Origin: Enterobacter sp. Cy-643
Lineage (GTDB): Bacteria; Pseudomonadota; Gammaproteobacteria; Enterobacterales; Enterobacteriaceae
Length of the DNA stretch: 64,000 bases
NCBI RefSeq assembly: GCF_011752815.1
Contig: NZ_VWWV01000004.1
Span: forward strand, 186,001-250,000
Reading direction: 5' to 3'
The notes beneath the pieces are model-generated. The model saw only the letters and a program-made list of their open reading frames with translations. It was not told where the DNA came from and ran no database searches. Positions 18,476 to 27,243 of this stretch are shown piece by piece. Numbering within the stretch: position 1 is the first letter of the stretch; every line of letters begins with the position of its first letter. The translations under genes and the position numbers were made by a program.

Positions 18476-19369
18476 ATGGAGCTTCGCCACCTGCGCTATT
18501 TTCTCGAAGTTGCCCGAACGCTCCATTTTGGCGCGGCGGCGGAAACGCTGAACATCTCCACGCCGACGCTGTCGGTGCAAATCAGCCAGCTCGAGCGGGA
18601 GTTTGGCACGCCGCTATTTTTACGTACCAAAAGGCGCGTGCAGCTGACCCAGGCCGGGGAGATTTTCCGCGAAGAAGCCGAAGCCACGCTGCGGCAGGCT
18701 GAATTGACGCGTGAGCGGGTGCTTAGCGCCGCACGCGGCGAGCAGGGCTACATTCGCGTCGGCTACGTGGCGTCTTCGCTTTGGTCGGGCACGCTCAGCG
18801 CGGTGATGGGGGCGTTTCGGGGGCGATATCCGGATATCTCTCTTGGCGCACGAGAAGTGCTGATGGACAGCATGGCGGCGGCGCTGGTGGAGGGCAAAAT
18901 CGACGTTGGGTTTGTGCGCGCCCCGGTTGCGCTGCCATCGGAAGTCGGGCATTTGCTGGTGCAAAGCGACTGTTTTTGCCTGGCGCTCCCCGCTTGCCAT
19001 CGTCTGGCTTCCCGCACGGAAGCTATCGACCCCGCCGTTCTGGCCGGGGAAAGTTTTATTCTGCCGGAGCAGACTTCCGGCTCACATGAAGTCGCCCGCC
19101 GGGGCGGATTTGTGCTCAGCGATGCCATCCGCTCCAGCACGCTGACCGAAGTGCTGGCGCATATCGCGCTGGGCAACGGCATCGCGGTAATCCCGGAGAT
19201 CATGGCGAAAACCATCGGCGTGCCGGACGTGGTCTACCGCCCGATTGCCGGGGCAGAAATCCCTTCGGCTATCTGGATGCTGTACCGCAAGCGGGAGCGC
19301 ACGCCGCTGATTAAACGTCTTATCCGCTTTGCAAAAGAGCACGTTTCGGGTGGGTCAGGAAACGTTTGA
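18476..19369 (+). CDS. LysR-family regulator divergent from the DHA2 exporter
   Basis: LysR regulator, 297 aa. HTH region MELRHLRYFLEVARTLHFG then AAAETLNISTPTLSVQISQL, followed by the wing LFLRTKRRVQLTQAG. The effector domain begins near GYIRVGYVASSLWSG. This N-terminus resembles the BenM/CatR-like branch of the family. Divergent from the DHA2 exporter gene and probably its regulator (inference from position and from the dyad between them). Ribosome binding site CAGGAGTAAGC precedes the ATG. Confidence 0.9.
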   Translation: MELRHLRYFLEVARTLHFGAAAETLNISTPTLSVQISQLEREFGTPLFLRTKRRVQLTQAGEIFREEAEATLRQAELTRERVLSAARGEQGYIRVGYVASSLWSGTLSAVMGAFRGRYPDISLGAREVLMDSMAAALVEGKIDVGFVRAPVALPSEVGHLLVQSDCFCLALPACHRLASRTEAIDPAVLAGESFILPEQTSGSHEVARRGGFVLSDAIRSSTLTEVLAHIALGNGIAVIPEIMAKTIGVPDVVYRPIAGAEIPSAIWMLYRKRERTPLIKRLIRFAKEHVSGGSGNV

Positions 19370-19454
19370 ACACACTCTTTCACCCCTGGGATGCATTTGG
19401 CGGTTACGCTTGATCCAGAGCAGTCCTTAATCTGACCTGAATCCTGGAGAAAGC

Positions 19455-20066
19455 ATGATCAAGCCTCGTTTGTTTATCCCGGCCTTAAGCCTCCTGCTGC
19501 TGAGCGTTGGCGCTGCGGCGGCGGACAATGTCATCACCCCGGTGCGCGGCACCATTGATACAGTCAATGATTCCTCGCTGCAAATCACCACCCGGCAGGG
19601 GGAAAAGCTTTCCGTTGGCCTGACGGACAACACCCGAATCAACGGCGTGAGCGAAGCGAAGATGAGCGATATCAAGCCCGATAGCTTTATCGGCACCGCC
19701 GCCGTGCCGCAGGCAGACGGCACGCTGAAGGCGCTGGAAGTGCACGTTTTTGCCCCGAGCCTGCGCGGTTCCGGGGAAGGGTTTAATCCGTTTGAATCCG
19801 CCAACGGCCAGGTGAATACCATGACCAACGGCACCGTCGGCACCCTCGTGAACAGCCACGGACGCACGATGACGGTGAAATTCCACGGCCAGCAGAAAAC
19901 CGTGCAAGTGCCGGACGACGTGCCGGTGGTGCTGATCAGCCCCGCCGACAAATCCGTGCTGAAGCCGGGCGCGAAAGTGGTGCTGTTCGCCACCAAAGAC
20001 GACAAAGGCCAGGCCGTCGCGCGCGGAATTTCCGCCGGGGTTAACGGGCTGACGCCGCCGATGTAG
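19455..20066 (+). CDS. Exported DUF5666-type protein
   Basis: 203-residue periplasmic protein with signal peptide MIKPRLFIPALSLLLLSVGAAAA. The body is built of short beta-rich units (VRGTIDTVNDSSLQITTRQG, then DNTRINGVSEAKMSDIKPDSF and, in a second half, VGTLVNSHGRTMTVKFHG). This is as expected for DUF5666-like OB-type repeats; the family name is my best recall and function is unknown. Preceded by CTGGAGAAAGC. Its last 26 bp overlap the end of the convergent LysR gene. Confidence 0.72.
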   Translation: MIKPRLFIPALSLLLLSVGAAAADNVITPVRGTIDTVNDSSLQITTRQGEKLSVGLTDNTRINGVSEAKMSDIKPDSFIGTAAVPQADGTLKALEVHVFAPSLRGSGEGFNPFESANGQVNTMTNGTVGTLVNSHGRTMTVKFHGQQKTVQVPDDVPVVLISPADKSVLKPGAKVVLFATKDDKGQAVARGISAGVNGLTPPM

Positions 20067-20979
20067 CAGGGTTCAGCGCGTTAATCTGCTCCCGCATCCA
20101 AAGGTGCCCGGGCGTTTGACTTAACGCTGGGCCGAAGTAAACCTTCAGGGTGTAGCTGGGCATTGGGAACGGCGGGGTGAAGACCGCGAGATTTTGCATG
20201 TCGAACAGCGTGCTAATGCCCCTTTGCGGCAGGGTGATCGCCAGGTCTGTCTGCGAGACAATCGGCGGGGCGATCATCAGGCTCGGTAGCTCCACGGCGA
20301 TGTGCCGCCTGAGCCCCTGACTTTCCAGATAGCGATCTATCGCGCCGCGCTGGCCCGGCCACGGCCTGACCACCACATGTCCCGCACTCAGATAAAGCTC
20401 TGGCGTTAGTCGTTGGTTTATCGTCGGATGTTGGCGGCGCACGGCAACCCTGTAGTCGTCGGTAAAGCAGGTAAAGGACTCAATGCCCCTTCGGGCTGGA
20501 ACTTCCCCCTCCTCAAATCCCAGTGCAAAATCCACCTTGCCGGAAAGCAAATCCTCATCGGCGTTGAATCCTTTCGAATACACTAGCCGAATGGCGATTC
20601 CCGGGGCCAGGCGATTCACTCGGGCGATCAACCCCGGCATTACCACTGCTGCCGTATAGTCCGTTACCGCAAACGTGAACGTCTGGCTGCTGCTTCGCGG
20701 CTCAAAAACATGTTTTGTCGCCAGGCTTGCGGAGAGTGCGGAAAGGGCGGCTGAGATCCCGGCGGCAATGCTTTCGGCCTTTGCCGTTGGCGCCATTTGT
20801 TTGCCGCTGCGCACGAACAGAGGATCGCCGAGTGACTCCCGCAGGCGGTTAAGCGCATGGCTCAAGGCAGAAGGGCTGAGGGCCAGTTCGCCGGCAGCCT
20901 CGGTGACGCTGCGATAGCGATAGAGCGCGTCAAAGACCAGCAGCAGGTTCATGTCCAGCCTGCGCAAAATGGAATGCAT
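20041..20979 (-). CDS. LysR-family regulator (NodD/YbeF-like branch)
   Basis: LysR regulator of about 312 aa. The N-terminus LRRLDMNLLLVFDALYRYRS followed by VTEAAGELALSPSALSHALNRLRESLGDPLFVR is typical of the NodD/LeuO-like branch. ATG at 20979 has AGGA at a suitable distance; an ATG three codons upstream (20988) has the AGG too close. The C-terminal region overlaps the convergent DUF5666 gene by 26 bp. Target is unknown; the divergent GNAT gene at 21073 is the nearest candidate. Confidence 0.87.
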   Translation of the reverse strand: MHSILRRLDMNLLLVFDALYRYRSVTEAAGELALSPSALSHALNRLRESLGDPLFVRSGKQMAPTAKAESIAAGISAALSALSASLATKHVFEPRSSSQTFTFAVTDYTAAVVMPGLIARVNRLAPGIAIRLVYSKGFNADEDLLSGKVDFALGFEEGEVPARRGIESFTCFTDDYRVAVRRQHPTINQRLTPELYLSAGHVVVRPWPGQRGAIDRYLESQGLRRHIAVELPSLMIAPPIVSQTDLAITLPQRGISTLFDMQNLAVFTPPFPMPSYTLKVYFGPALSQTPGHLWMREQINALNPATSAASAR

Positions 20980-21072
20980 ACTGTTCATCCTGTATGTGAA
21001 GAAAATGCAGCGTAAGCATCAGTCTAAGAAGCTACTATGACGACGTCCAGATGATTACGAAGAGGTTCAAAA

Positions 21073-21564
21073 ATGCCCGCACCGCTGTTCCGCCAGGCCA
21101 CGCTCGCCGACGTTGACCGCTGCTACGAGATTGAAATCACCGCCTACGAAGGGGATGAGGCCGCCACGCGGGAGAAAATCACCACCCGCATCAGCCAGTA
21201 CCCGCAGGGCTTTATGTGCCTGGAATTAAGCGGGGAAGTGATAGGTTTTATCAACGCCGGGTGCGCGCATCACGTGGTGATGTCCGACGAAGAATTTAAA
21301 GAGCTTATCGGCCACGACCCGGACGCACCCAACGTCGTGATTATGTCAGTCGTGCTCGACCCGGCTCAGCAGGGAAAAGGCTATGCCTCGCTGATGATGC
21401 GTGAGTTCGTTGCGCGTATGAGCGCCATGCACAAGCAGACCATTCACCTGATGTGCAAAGAGCGCCACGTCCCGCTCTACGCCCATTTTGGTTTCGACTA
21501 TGTGCAGCCCTCCGCCTCCGATCACGGCGGCATGGCGTGGCATGAAATGGTGATGATGCTGTAG
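21073..21564 (+). CDS. GNAT-family N-acetyltransferase
   Basis: 163-residue acetyltransferase. The acetyl-CoA binding motif A is visible as VVLDPAQQGKGYASLMMREFV (about residues 94-114). The N-terminal part FRQATLADVDRCYEIEITAYEGDEAATREKI resembles arylalkylamine/serotonin-type N-acetyltransferases. Substrate unproven. Preceded by AAGAGG and divergent from the LysR gene on its left. Confidence 0.87.
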   Translation: MPAPLFRQATLADVDRCYEIEITAYEGDEAATREKITTRISQYPQGFMCLELSGEVIGFINAGCAHHVVMSDEEFKELIGHDPDAPNVVIMSVVLDPAQQGKGYASLMMREFVARMSAMHKQTIHLMCKERHVPLYAHFGFDYVQPSASDHGGMAWHEMVMML

Positions 21565-21641
21565 GGATCTTGCCTGAGGTTTGCCATCAGTCTCATGTAT
21601 GATGCTCTGCAGACCATCAGATTCCTGCGGAGAGCACGTCA

Positions 21642-22322
21642 TTGACAGCACAAACGGGCGATATTCTTTTTAACGGCCAGCGCTTTGCGGCCTTCTTCTT
21701 TGATATGGACGGCACCATTCTGACCTCCATTCGCGTGGCAGAGCGCATTTGGGGGGAGTGGGCCGTGCGTCACGGCCTCGATCCGGCCACTTTCTTGCCA
21801 ACCATTCACGGCGTGCGTGCGGTGGAGACGATTGCCCGTCAAAATCTGCCCGGCGTGGATGCTGAGGCCGAAGCGCAGCTGATCACTGAAGCTGAAATTG
21901 CCGATGTGGATGGTGTGGAAGCCATCGACGGTGCCCGAGAGTTTTTACAGGCGCTGCCGCCTGAACGTTGGGCGATCGTCACTTCAGCCCCAAGAGCCCT
22001 GGCGCTGCGCCGTATTCAGGCCGCCGGTTTGCCTGAACCCAAAGTCATTATTGCTGCGGAAGACGTCAGCCGCGGTAAACCGGCCCCGGATGGTTATTTC
22101 CTGGCAGCTGAAAAGCTGGGCGTGAACGCGGGCGATTGCCTGGTGTTTGAAGATGCTCTGGCCGGCGTGCAGGCCGGTGAGGCGGCAGGTGCGCAGATTT
22201 TTGTTATTTCCGGCACCAACGGCCACCATGCCGGGGAACTCTCTCGCTATACCAGCGCGGAAAATTACCATGCTTTGCGGGTTGAGATGCAGGGCGCGGG
22301 TATTTCTCTGCGGCGGAAGTAA
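21642..22322 (+). CDS. HAD-superfamily phosphatase (sugar-phosphatase-like)
   Basis: 226-residue HAD subfamily IA hydrolase. Motif I FDMDGTI holds the nucleophile and acid Asp, motif II is the Ser of VTSAPRALALRR, motif III the Lys in RGKPAPDGYF, and motif IV FEDALAGVQAG. This is the signature of YfbT/GPP1-type sugar phosphatases. The start is TTG at 21642, with GGAGAG upstream; the first ATG in frame is too far in. It stands where idnK would be expected to neighbour idnD in E. coli, but runs in the same direction as idnD. Confidence 0.85.
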   Translation: MTAQTGDILFNGQRFAAFFFDMDGTILTSIRVAERIWGEWAVRHGLDPATFLPTIHGVRAVETIARQNLPGVDAEAEAQLITEAEIADVDGVEAIDGAREFLQALPPERWAIVTSAPRALALRRIQAAGLPEPKVIIAAEDVSRGKPAPDGYFLAAEKLGVNAGDCLVFEDALAGVQAGEAAGAQIFVISGTNGHHAGELSRYTSAENYHALRVEMQGAGISLRRK

Positions 22323-22330
22323 TTTATTCA

Positions 22331-22354
22331 GGCTCTCTCTTTCGGGGGAGAGCC
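22331..22354 (+). terminator. Hairpin after the HAD gene
   Basis: GGCTCTC (22331-22337) pairs with GAGAGCC (22348-22354). No clear T tract follows, so it may be a weak or rho-assisted terminator. Confidence 0.5.
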
Positions 22355-22628
22355 AGACGAAGACTCTGTCCGGATTTAGCGTTGATTATTGCCAGTTTTT
22401 TTCTTGAATTCGCCTCAGGAAAATAAAAAAAGCCTGATTTTTAAATTTTAACATCCCTTTTTATTTATGGTGATTATTATATATTTTATTACGCATTTCT
22501 TTATTTAAAATGAAATTAATCCCGGCTATTCCTTCCCGATTTTAATCATAGTTAGACGTTATTTATTTGCGATTTGTCTGCCCAAAATGCCCTCACGGGC
22601 ACCCGCATGCAGAAGTAGAAGGCGCGTC

Positions 22629-22644
22629 ACGTTATGCGTAACAT
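22629..22644. promoter_or_regulatory. IdnR/GntR-type operator
   Basis: ACGTTATGCGTAACAT, whose reverse complement fits the ATGTTA-N4-TAAC pattern known for the E. coli gluconate and idonate regulators GntR and IdnR. It lies 101 bp ahead of the idnD start, 21 bp upstream of the CRP site. IdnR is encoded at the end of this operon. Confidence 0.7.
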
Positions 22645-22665
22645 CCTTCTGTAACAGCCATTAAG

Positions 22666-22681
22666 TGTGACATTCATCACG
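22666..22681. promoter_or_regulatory. CRP-cAMP binding site ahead of idnD
   Basis: TGTGA-CATTCA-TCACG, nine of ten consensus positions in the two half sites. It fits catabolite control of the idonate operon. Confidence 0.7.
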
Positions 22682-22744
22682 ATTCAGGCTCGGTAAAAGC
22701 CGTTAAATAGCGCTCAGTTTCACCCGCTGACTATTGAGGCATTG

Positions 22745-23776
22745 ATGAAAATTAACACCGAATCCTGCGTGATCTCAGGGAAGCAAACTGTTTCCGTTAG
22801 CCACCAGGAGATTGAATGGAATAATAAAGGGACGTTGCTGAAAATTTCCCGGGGAGGCATTTGCGGGTCTGATTTACATTATTATCAGGACGGTAAGGTC
22901 GGTAACTTTGCCGTAAAAGCCCCAATGATTCTGGGCCATGAAGTTATTGGCACGGTGGTACATACCGATTCCCCTGAATTACATGAAGGCCAGACGGTCG
23001 CTATTAATCCATCCAAACCCTGTGGACATTGTAAATATTGTCTTAGCCAGCACGAAAATCAATGCACAACCATGCGTTTCTTCGGCAGCGCCATGTATTT
23101 TCCGCACGTTGACGGGGGGTTTACCCGCTTTAAAACCGTGGATAGCGCCCAGTGCATCCCTTACCCCGCTGATGCGGATGAAAAAGTGATGGTGTTCGCC
23201 GAGCCGCTGGCGGTAGCGATTCACGCCGCGCACGAGGCGGGCGACCTGCAGGGAAAACGCGTGTTTATCTCTGGCGTAGGGCCGATAGGCTGCCTGATTG
23301 CCAGCGCGGTCAAAACGCTTGGGGCGGCGGAAATTGTGTGCGCCGACGTCAGCCCACGTTCGCTGTCGCTGGCTGCGCAAATGGGCGCCGACACGCTGGT
23401 GAACCCGCTGCACGACAGCTTTGAGAGCTGGAAACAGGAGAAAGGCTACTTCGACATCAGCTTTGAAGCCTCCGGCCACCCTTCGTCAGTAACCACCTGC
23501 CTGGAAGTGACCCGCGCAAAAGGCACCATGGTGCAAGTGGGGATGGGCGGCGCGGTGCCTGAGTTCCCGATGATGATGCTTATTGCCAAAGAAATTTCCC
23601 TGAAAGGCTCCTTCCGTTTCACCACGGAGTTCAACACCGCCGTCTCGTGGCTGGCGAACAAGGTCATTAACCCGCTGCCGCTGCTGAGCGCGGAGTATGC
23701 CTTTACCGACCTGGAGCAGGCGCTGATCTTTGCCGGGGATAAAACCCAGGCCGCGAAAGTCCAGCTGGTTTTCTGA
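22745..23776 (+). CDS. idnD: L-idonate 5-dehydrogenase
   Basis: Zinc-dependent medium-chain dehydrogenase that oxidises L-idonate to 5-ketogluconate. Catalytic zinc ligands lie in GGICGSDLHYY and GHEVIG; the structural zinc cluster is CGHCKYCLSQHENQC; the cofactor loop is GVGPIGCL. The sequence tracks E. coli IdnD over its length. ATG at 22745 is chosen (GAGG five bases before); a TTG immediately upstream in frame is less likely. First gene of idnDOTR. Confidence 0.96.
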   Translation: MKINTESCVISGKQTVSVSHQEIEWNNKGTLLKISRGGICGSDLHYYQDGKVGNFAVKAPMILGHEVIGTVVHTDSPELHEGQTVAINPSKPCGHCKYCLSQHENQCTTMRFFGSAMYFPHVDGGFTRFKTVDSAQCIPYPADADEKVMVFAEPLAVAIHAAHEAGDLQGKRVFISGVGPIGCLIASAVKTLGAAEIVCADVSPRSLSLAAQMGADTLVNPLHDSFESWKQEKGYFDISFEASGHPSSVTTCLEVTRAKGTMVQVGMGGAVPEFPMMMLIAKEISLKGSFRFTTEFNTAVSWLANKVINPLPLLSAEYAFTDLEQALIFAGDKTQAAKVQLVF

Positions 23777-23800
23777 AGCCTGTTAATAAGGAAAAAGGCA

Positions 23801-24565
23801 ATGAACGATCTCTTTTCACTCAAAGGTAAAAATATCCTCATTACCGGTTCCGCGCAGGGGATCGGCTACTTACTGGCGACCGGACTGGGTAAATACGGCG
23901 CGCACATTATCGTGAATGCCAGCACGCCAGCGAAGGTCGAGGTTGCGGTGCAAAGCCTGCGAAATGCGGGAATAAAAGCCGTGGCCGCACCGTTCGACGT
24001 CACGCAGAAGCAGGAGGTGGATGCCGCCGTCGAGCGTATTGAGCAGGAGACCGGCCCGATCGATGTGCTGGTGAATAACGCAGGGATCCAGCGCCGTCAC
24101 CCCTTCACTGAGTTCCCCGAGCAGGACTGGAATGATGTGATTGCGGTGAACCAGACCGGCGTCTTCCTGGTTTCGCAGGCGGTGACCCGCCGGATGGTGG
24201 CTCGCCAGGCCGGGAAAGTAATCAATATTTGCTCCATGCAAAGCGAGCTGGGGCGGGACACTATTACGCCTTACGCCGCTTCCAAAGGCGCGGTGAAAAT
24301 GCTCACCCGCGGCATGTGCGTTGAACTGGCTCGCTACAACATTCAGGTCAACGGCATCGCGCCGGGCTACTTCAAAACGGAAATGACCCAGGCGCTGGTG
24401 GACGATGAAGCGTTCAGCGCCTGGCTGTGCAAAAGGACGCCCGCCGCGCGATGGGGCGATCCGCAGGAGCTGATTGGTGCCGCGGTGTTTCTCTCTTCAA
24501 AAGCGTCTGATTTCGTTAACGGACACCTGCTGTTTGTGGATGGCGGCATGCTGGCCGCGGTTTAA
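23801..24565 (+). CDS. idnO: Gluconate 5-dehydrogenase (5-ketogluconate reductase)
   Basis: SDR enzyme that reduces 5-keto-D-gluconate to D-gluconate, the second step of idonate breakdown. Cofactor loop GSAQGIG, NNAG motif in LVNNAGIQRRHPF, catalytic Ser in ICSMQSE and YAASK (Tyr/Lys). Length 254 aa and the C-terminus VNGHLLFVDGGMLAAV match E. coli IdnO. Begins 24 bp after idnD behind AAGGAAAAAGGC. Confidence 0.96.
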   Translation: MNDLFSLKGKNILITGSAQGIGYLLATGLGKYGAHIIVNASTPAKVEVAVQSLRNAGIKAVAAPFDVTQKQEVDAAVERIEQETGPIDVLVNNAGIQRRHPFTEFPEQDWNDVIAVNQTGVFLVSQAVTRRMVARQAGKVINICSMQSELGRDTITPYAASKGAVKMLTRGMCVELARYNIQVNGIAPGYFKTEMTQALVDDEAFSAWLCKRTPAARWGDPQELIGAAVFLSSKASDFVNGHLLFVDGGMLAAV

Positions 24566-24640
24566 CCCTGCCAGGCGGTTGCTGGAAAATAAAGGCAGGG
24601 AACGGTAAGGGCGGAGGGACGGTTTTTTCCCGCCGCCGAA

Positions 24641-24676
24641 AGCTGAAAATCAAGGGATTGGTTTTCAGCTTTTTTT
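24641..24676 (+). terminator. Strong intrinsic terminator between idnO and idnT
   Basis: A 12-bp stem AGCTGAAAATCA / TGGTTTTCAGCT with one G-U pair and a 6-base loop is followed by a run of seven Ts (24670-24676). It sits 75 bp after idnO and 82 bp before idnT, so it would lower or separate idnTR expression. Confidence 0.8.
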
Positions 24677-24757
24677 AACGGTGCCGCGCGTCCCGGGATG
24701 ACCATAAACCTGCGGCGCTACGCGCTGCTTTTTTTGCACTGATTAAGAGATAAGCGT

Positions 24758-26077
24758 ATGCCATTACTCATTATTGCCGCAGGCGTCGCCCTGCTGCTGG
24801 TCCTGATGATCGGTTTTAAAGTGAACGGCTTTATCGCGCTGGTTCTGGTGGCGGCGGTGGTTGGGTTTGCGGAGGGGATGGATCCCCAGGCGATTCTGCA
24901 CTCCATTCAAAACGGGATTGGCGGCACCCTCGGCGGGCTGGCGATGATCCTTGGCTTTGGGGCGATGCTCGGGAAGCTGATTTCGGATACCGGGGCGGCG
25001 CAGCGCATCGCCACCACCCTGATCGAGGCCTTCGGCGCGAAGCGCGTACAGTGGGCGCTGATGATTGCCGGGCTGGTGGTTGGGATGGCGATGTTCTTTG
25101 AGGTCGGCTTTGTGCTGCTTTTGCCGCTGGTGTTCACCGTTGTCGTCTCGTCCGGACTGCCGCTGCTGTATGTTGGGGTGCCGATGGTGGCCGCGTTGTC
25201 GGTCACGCACTGCTTTCTGCCGCCGCACCCGGGGCCGACCGCGATTGCCACCATGTATAACGCCAACCTTGGCACCACCTTGCTGTATGGGCTGATTATC
25301 AGCCTGCCGACGATTATCGTTGCCGGGCCGCTGTTCTCCCGTTTGTTAACCCGGTTTGAAAAGCAGCCGCCGGAAGGACTGTTCAGCTCGCGGGTGTTCA
25401 GCGAGGCGGAAATGCCTTCGTTCTGGAACAGCCTGCTGGTGTCCATCACGCCCGTGCTGCTGATGGCCATTGCCGCGCTTTGTAACGTGGTGCTGCCTGA
25501 AAAAAGCGGGCTCAGATCTTTCCTCGACTTTATTGGTAATCCGGCGGTCGCGCTGTTTATTGCCCTGACTATCGCCACCTTTACCCTCGGCTGGCGTAAG
25601 GGACGCAGCATGGAGCAGGTGATGAACATCGCCGGAGATTCCATCGGCGCTATCGCGATGATTGTGTTTATCATCGCCGGCGGCGGCGCCTTTAAGCAGG
25701 TGCTGGTCGACAGCGGCGTAGGGCAGTACATCGCGCACCTGATGAACGGCGCGCCGCTCTCCCCGCTGCTGATGTGCTGGACGGTAGCCGCTCTGCTGCG
25801 TATTGCGCTGGGTTCGGCAACCGTGGCGGCGATCACTACCGCAGGCGTGGTGCTGCCGATCATCAGCGTGACCCACGCCGACCCGGCATTGATGGTGCTG
25901 GCGACCGGGGCGGGGAGCGTGATTGCCTCCCACGTTAATGACCCAGGGTTCTGGCTCTTTAAGGGCTACTTTAACCTGAGCGTAGGGGAAACGCTGCGCA
26001 CCTGGACGGTGATGGAAACGCTAATCTCAGTCATGGGGCTGCTGGGCGTATTGACGATAAATGCCGTTTTGCATTAA
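24758..26077 (+). CDS. idnT: L-idonate / 5-ketogluconate / gluconate transporter, GntP family
   Basis: Inner-membrane proton symporter with many spans, 439 aa. The GntP signatures FLPPHPGPTAIATMYNANLG and LGSATVAAITTAGVVLPI are present, and the sequence follows E. coli IdnT nearly end to end. Preceded by TTAAGAGATAAGC. It lies downstream of a strong terminator, so it may also have its own promoter in 24677-24757. Homologous to dsdX at 7648 in this window. Confidence 0.96.
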   Translation: MPLLIIAAGVALLLVLMIGFKVNGFIALVLVAAVVGFAEGMDPQAILHSIQNGIGGTLGGLAMILGFGAMLGKLISDTGAAQRIATTLIEAFGAKRVQWALMIAGLVVGMAMFFEVGFVLLLPLVFTVVVSSGLPLLYVGVPMVAALSVTHCFLPPHPGPTAIATMYNANLGTTLLYGLIISLPTIIVAGPLFSRLLTRFEKQPPEGLFSSRVFSEAEMPSFWNSLLVSITPVLLMAIAALCNVVLPEKSGLRSFLDFIGNPAVALFIALTIATFTLGWRKGRSMEQVMNIAGDSIGAIAMIVFIIAGGGAFKQVLVDSGVGQYIAHLMNGAPLSPLLMCWTVAALLRIALGSATVAAITTAGVVLPIISVTHADPALMVLATGAGSVIASHVNDPGFWLFKGYFNLSVGETLRTWTVMETLISVMGLLGVLTINAVLH

Positions 26078-26143
26078 ATCGTTGTATGACCCGCCGACAG
26101 GCCACCGGAGGCGCGTATTGCGCCGCCGGTATTGAGAGAGCCG

Positions 26144-27142
26144 ATGAGAAACCACAGAATTTCTTTGCAGGATATCGCCACGCTGGCTGGGGTGACGAAA
26201 ATGACCGTCAGCCGCTATATCCGTTCGCCTAAAACGGTCGCAAAGGACACCGGGCAGCGCATTGCCAGAATCATGGCAGAGATTGATTACGTGCCCAATC
26301 GCGCGCCCGGCATGCTGCTCAATGCCAGAAGCTATACGCTCGGCGTGTTAATTCCTTCCTTTCAAAACCAGCTCTTCGCCGACATCCTGGCGGGGATTGA
26401 GTCCGTCACCTCCGGGCAGAATTACCAGACGCTGATCGCCAACTACAACTACAACCGCGAGTCGGAAGAGGAGTCGGTGATTAACCTGCTCTCTTACAAC
26501 ATCGACGGCATTATCCTCTGCGAGAAGTACCACACCTTCCGCACCGTGAAGGTCTTGCGCTCCGCGGCGATCCCGATCGTTGAGTTGATGGATATTCAGG
26601 GCGACCGGTTGGATATGGAAGTGGGGTTTGATAACCGCCAGGCCGCGTTCGATATGGTCGGCACCATGCTGGACAAACGCCAGCGGCGCAGGATTATCTA
26701 CCTCGGTTCAAAAGATGACGTGCGCGACGAGCAGCGCTTCCGGGGTTACTGCGAAGCGATGACGCTGCGCGGGCTGGCGCCCCAGCGCATCAATCCGAAA
26801 GCCATTTCATCCATCCATCTGGGTATGCAGCTAATGCGCGACGCCCTGGCCGCTTACCCTGACCTGGACGGCGTATTCTGCACGAACGACGATATTGCCA
26901 TGGGGGCACTGCTGCTATGCCGCGAGCGCGGCCTGCCCGTGCCTGAACAAATCTCGATTGCCGGCTTTCACGGGCTGGAAATGGGCCGGCAGATGATCCC
27001 CAGCCTGGCCAGCGTGATAACCCCGAGGTTCGATATTGGCCGGGTGGCGGCCAGAATGCTGCTGGATAAGATCGGCAATGAAGACCTGAACCACAACACC
27101 ATCGATTTGGGCTACCAGATTTACCACGGACAGACGCTGTGA
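26144..27142 (+). CDS. idnR: LacI-family regulator of idonate catabolism
   Basis: LacI/GalR-type regulator that in E. coli activates idn genes in the presence of 5-ketogluconate and represses the gnt system. The HTH ISLQDIATLAGVTKMTVSRYIRSPKTVA, the hinge NRAPGMLLNARSYTLGVLIPS and the effector domain all match IdnR closely. ATG at 26144 chosen, with GAGAGAGCCG upstream; a TTG four codons earlier (26132) is possible. Last gene of the idn group. Confidence 0.95.
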   Translation: MRNHRISLQDIATLAGVTKMTVSRYIRSPKTVAKDTGQRIARIMAEIDYVPNRAPGMLLNARSYTLGVLIPSFQNQLFADILAGIESVTSGQNYQTLIANYNYNRESEEESVINLLSYNIDGIILCEKYHTFRTVKVLRSAAIPIVELMDIQGDRLDMEVGFDNRQAAFDMVGTMLDKRQRRRIIYLGSKDDVRDEQRFRGYCEAMTLRGLAPQRINPKAISSIHLGMQLMRDALAAYPDLDGVFCTNDDIAMGALLLCRERGLPVPEQISIAGFHGLEMGRQMIPSLASVITPRFDIGRVAARMLLDKIGNEDLNHNTIDLGYQIYHGQTL

Positions 27143-27198
27143 GTGGCGTTCGCGGATGTTGAGGGGGAAAGCGCGGCGTGCCGAAGCACCGAATTTTT

Positions 27199-27235
27199 CC
27201 CCTCTCCCTTCCAGGGAGAGGGTGAGGGTGAGGGT
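27199..27235 (+). repeat. CCCTCTCCC/GGGAGAGGG intergenic repeat, copy C
   Basis: CCCCTCTCCCTTCCAGGGAG then AGGGTGAGGGTGAGGGT. Lies between idnR and the unknown gene at 27244, whose stop codon is 8 bp on. Confidence 0.78.
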
Positions 27236-27243
27236 CATAATGT

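Larger units (their letters stand above)
22323..22744. other. Regulatory region ahead of idnD
   Basis: About 420 bp without a gene. The first part holds a hairpin (22331-22354). The middle is strongly AT-rich (22430-22560). The last 120 bp carry an IdnR/GntR-type operator and a CRP site, listed separately. Confidence 0.7.
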
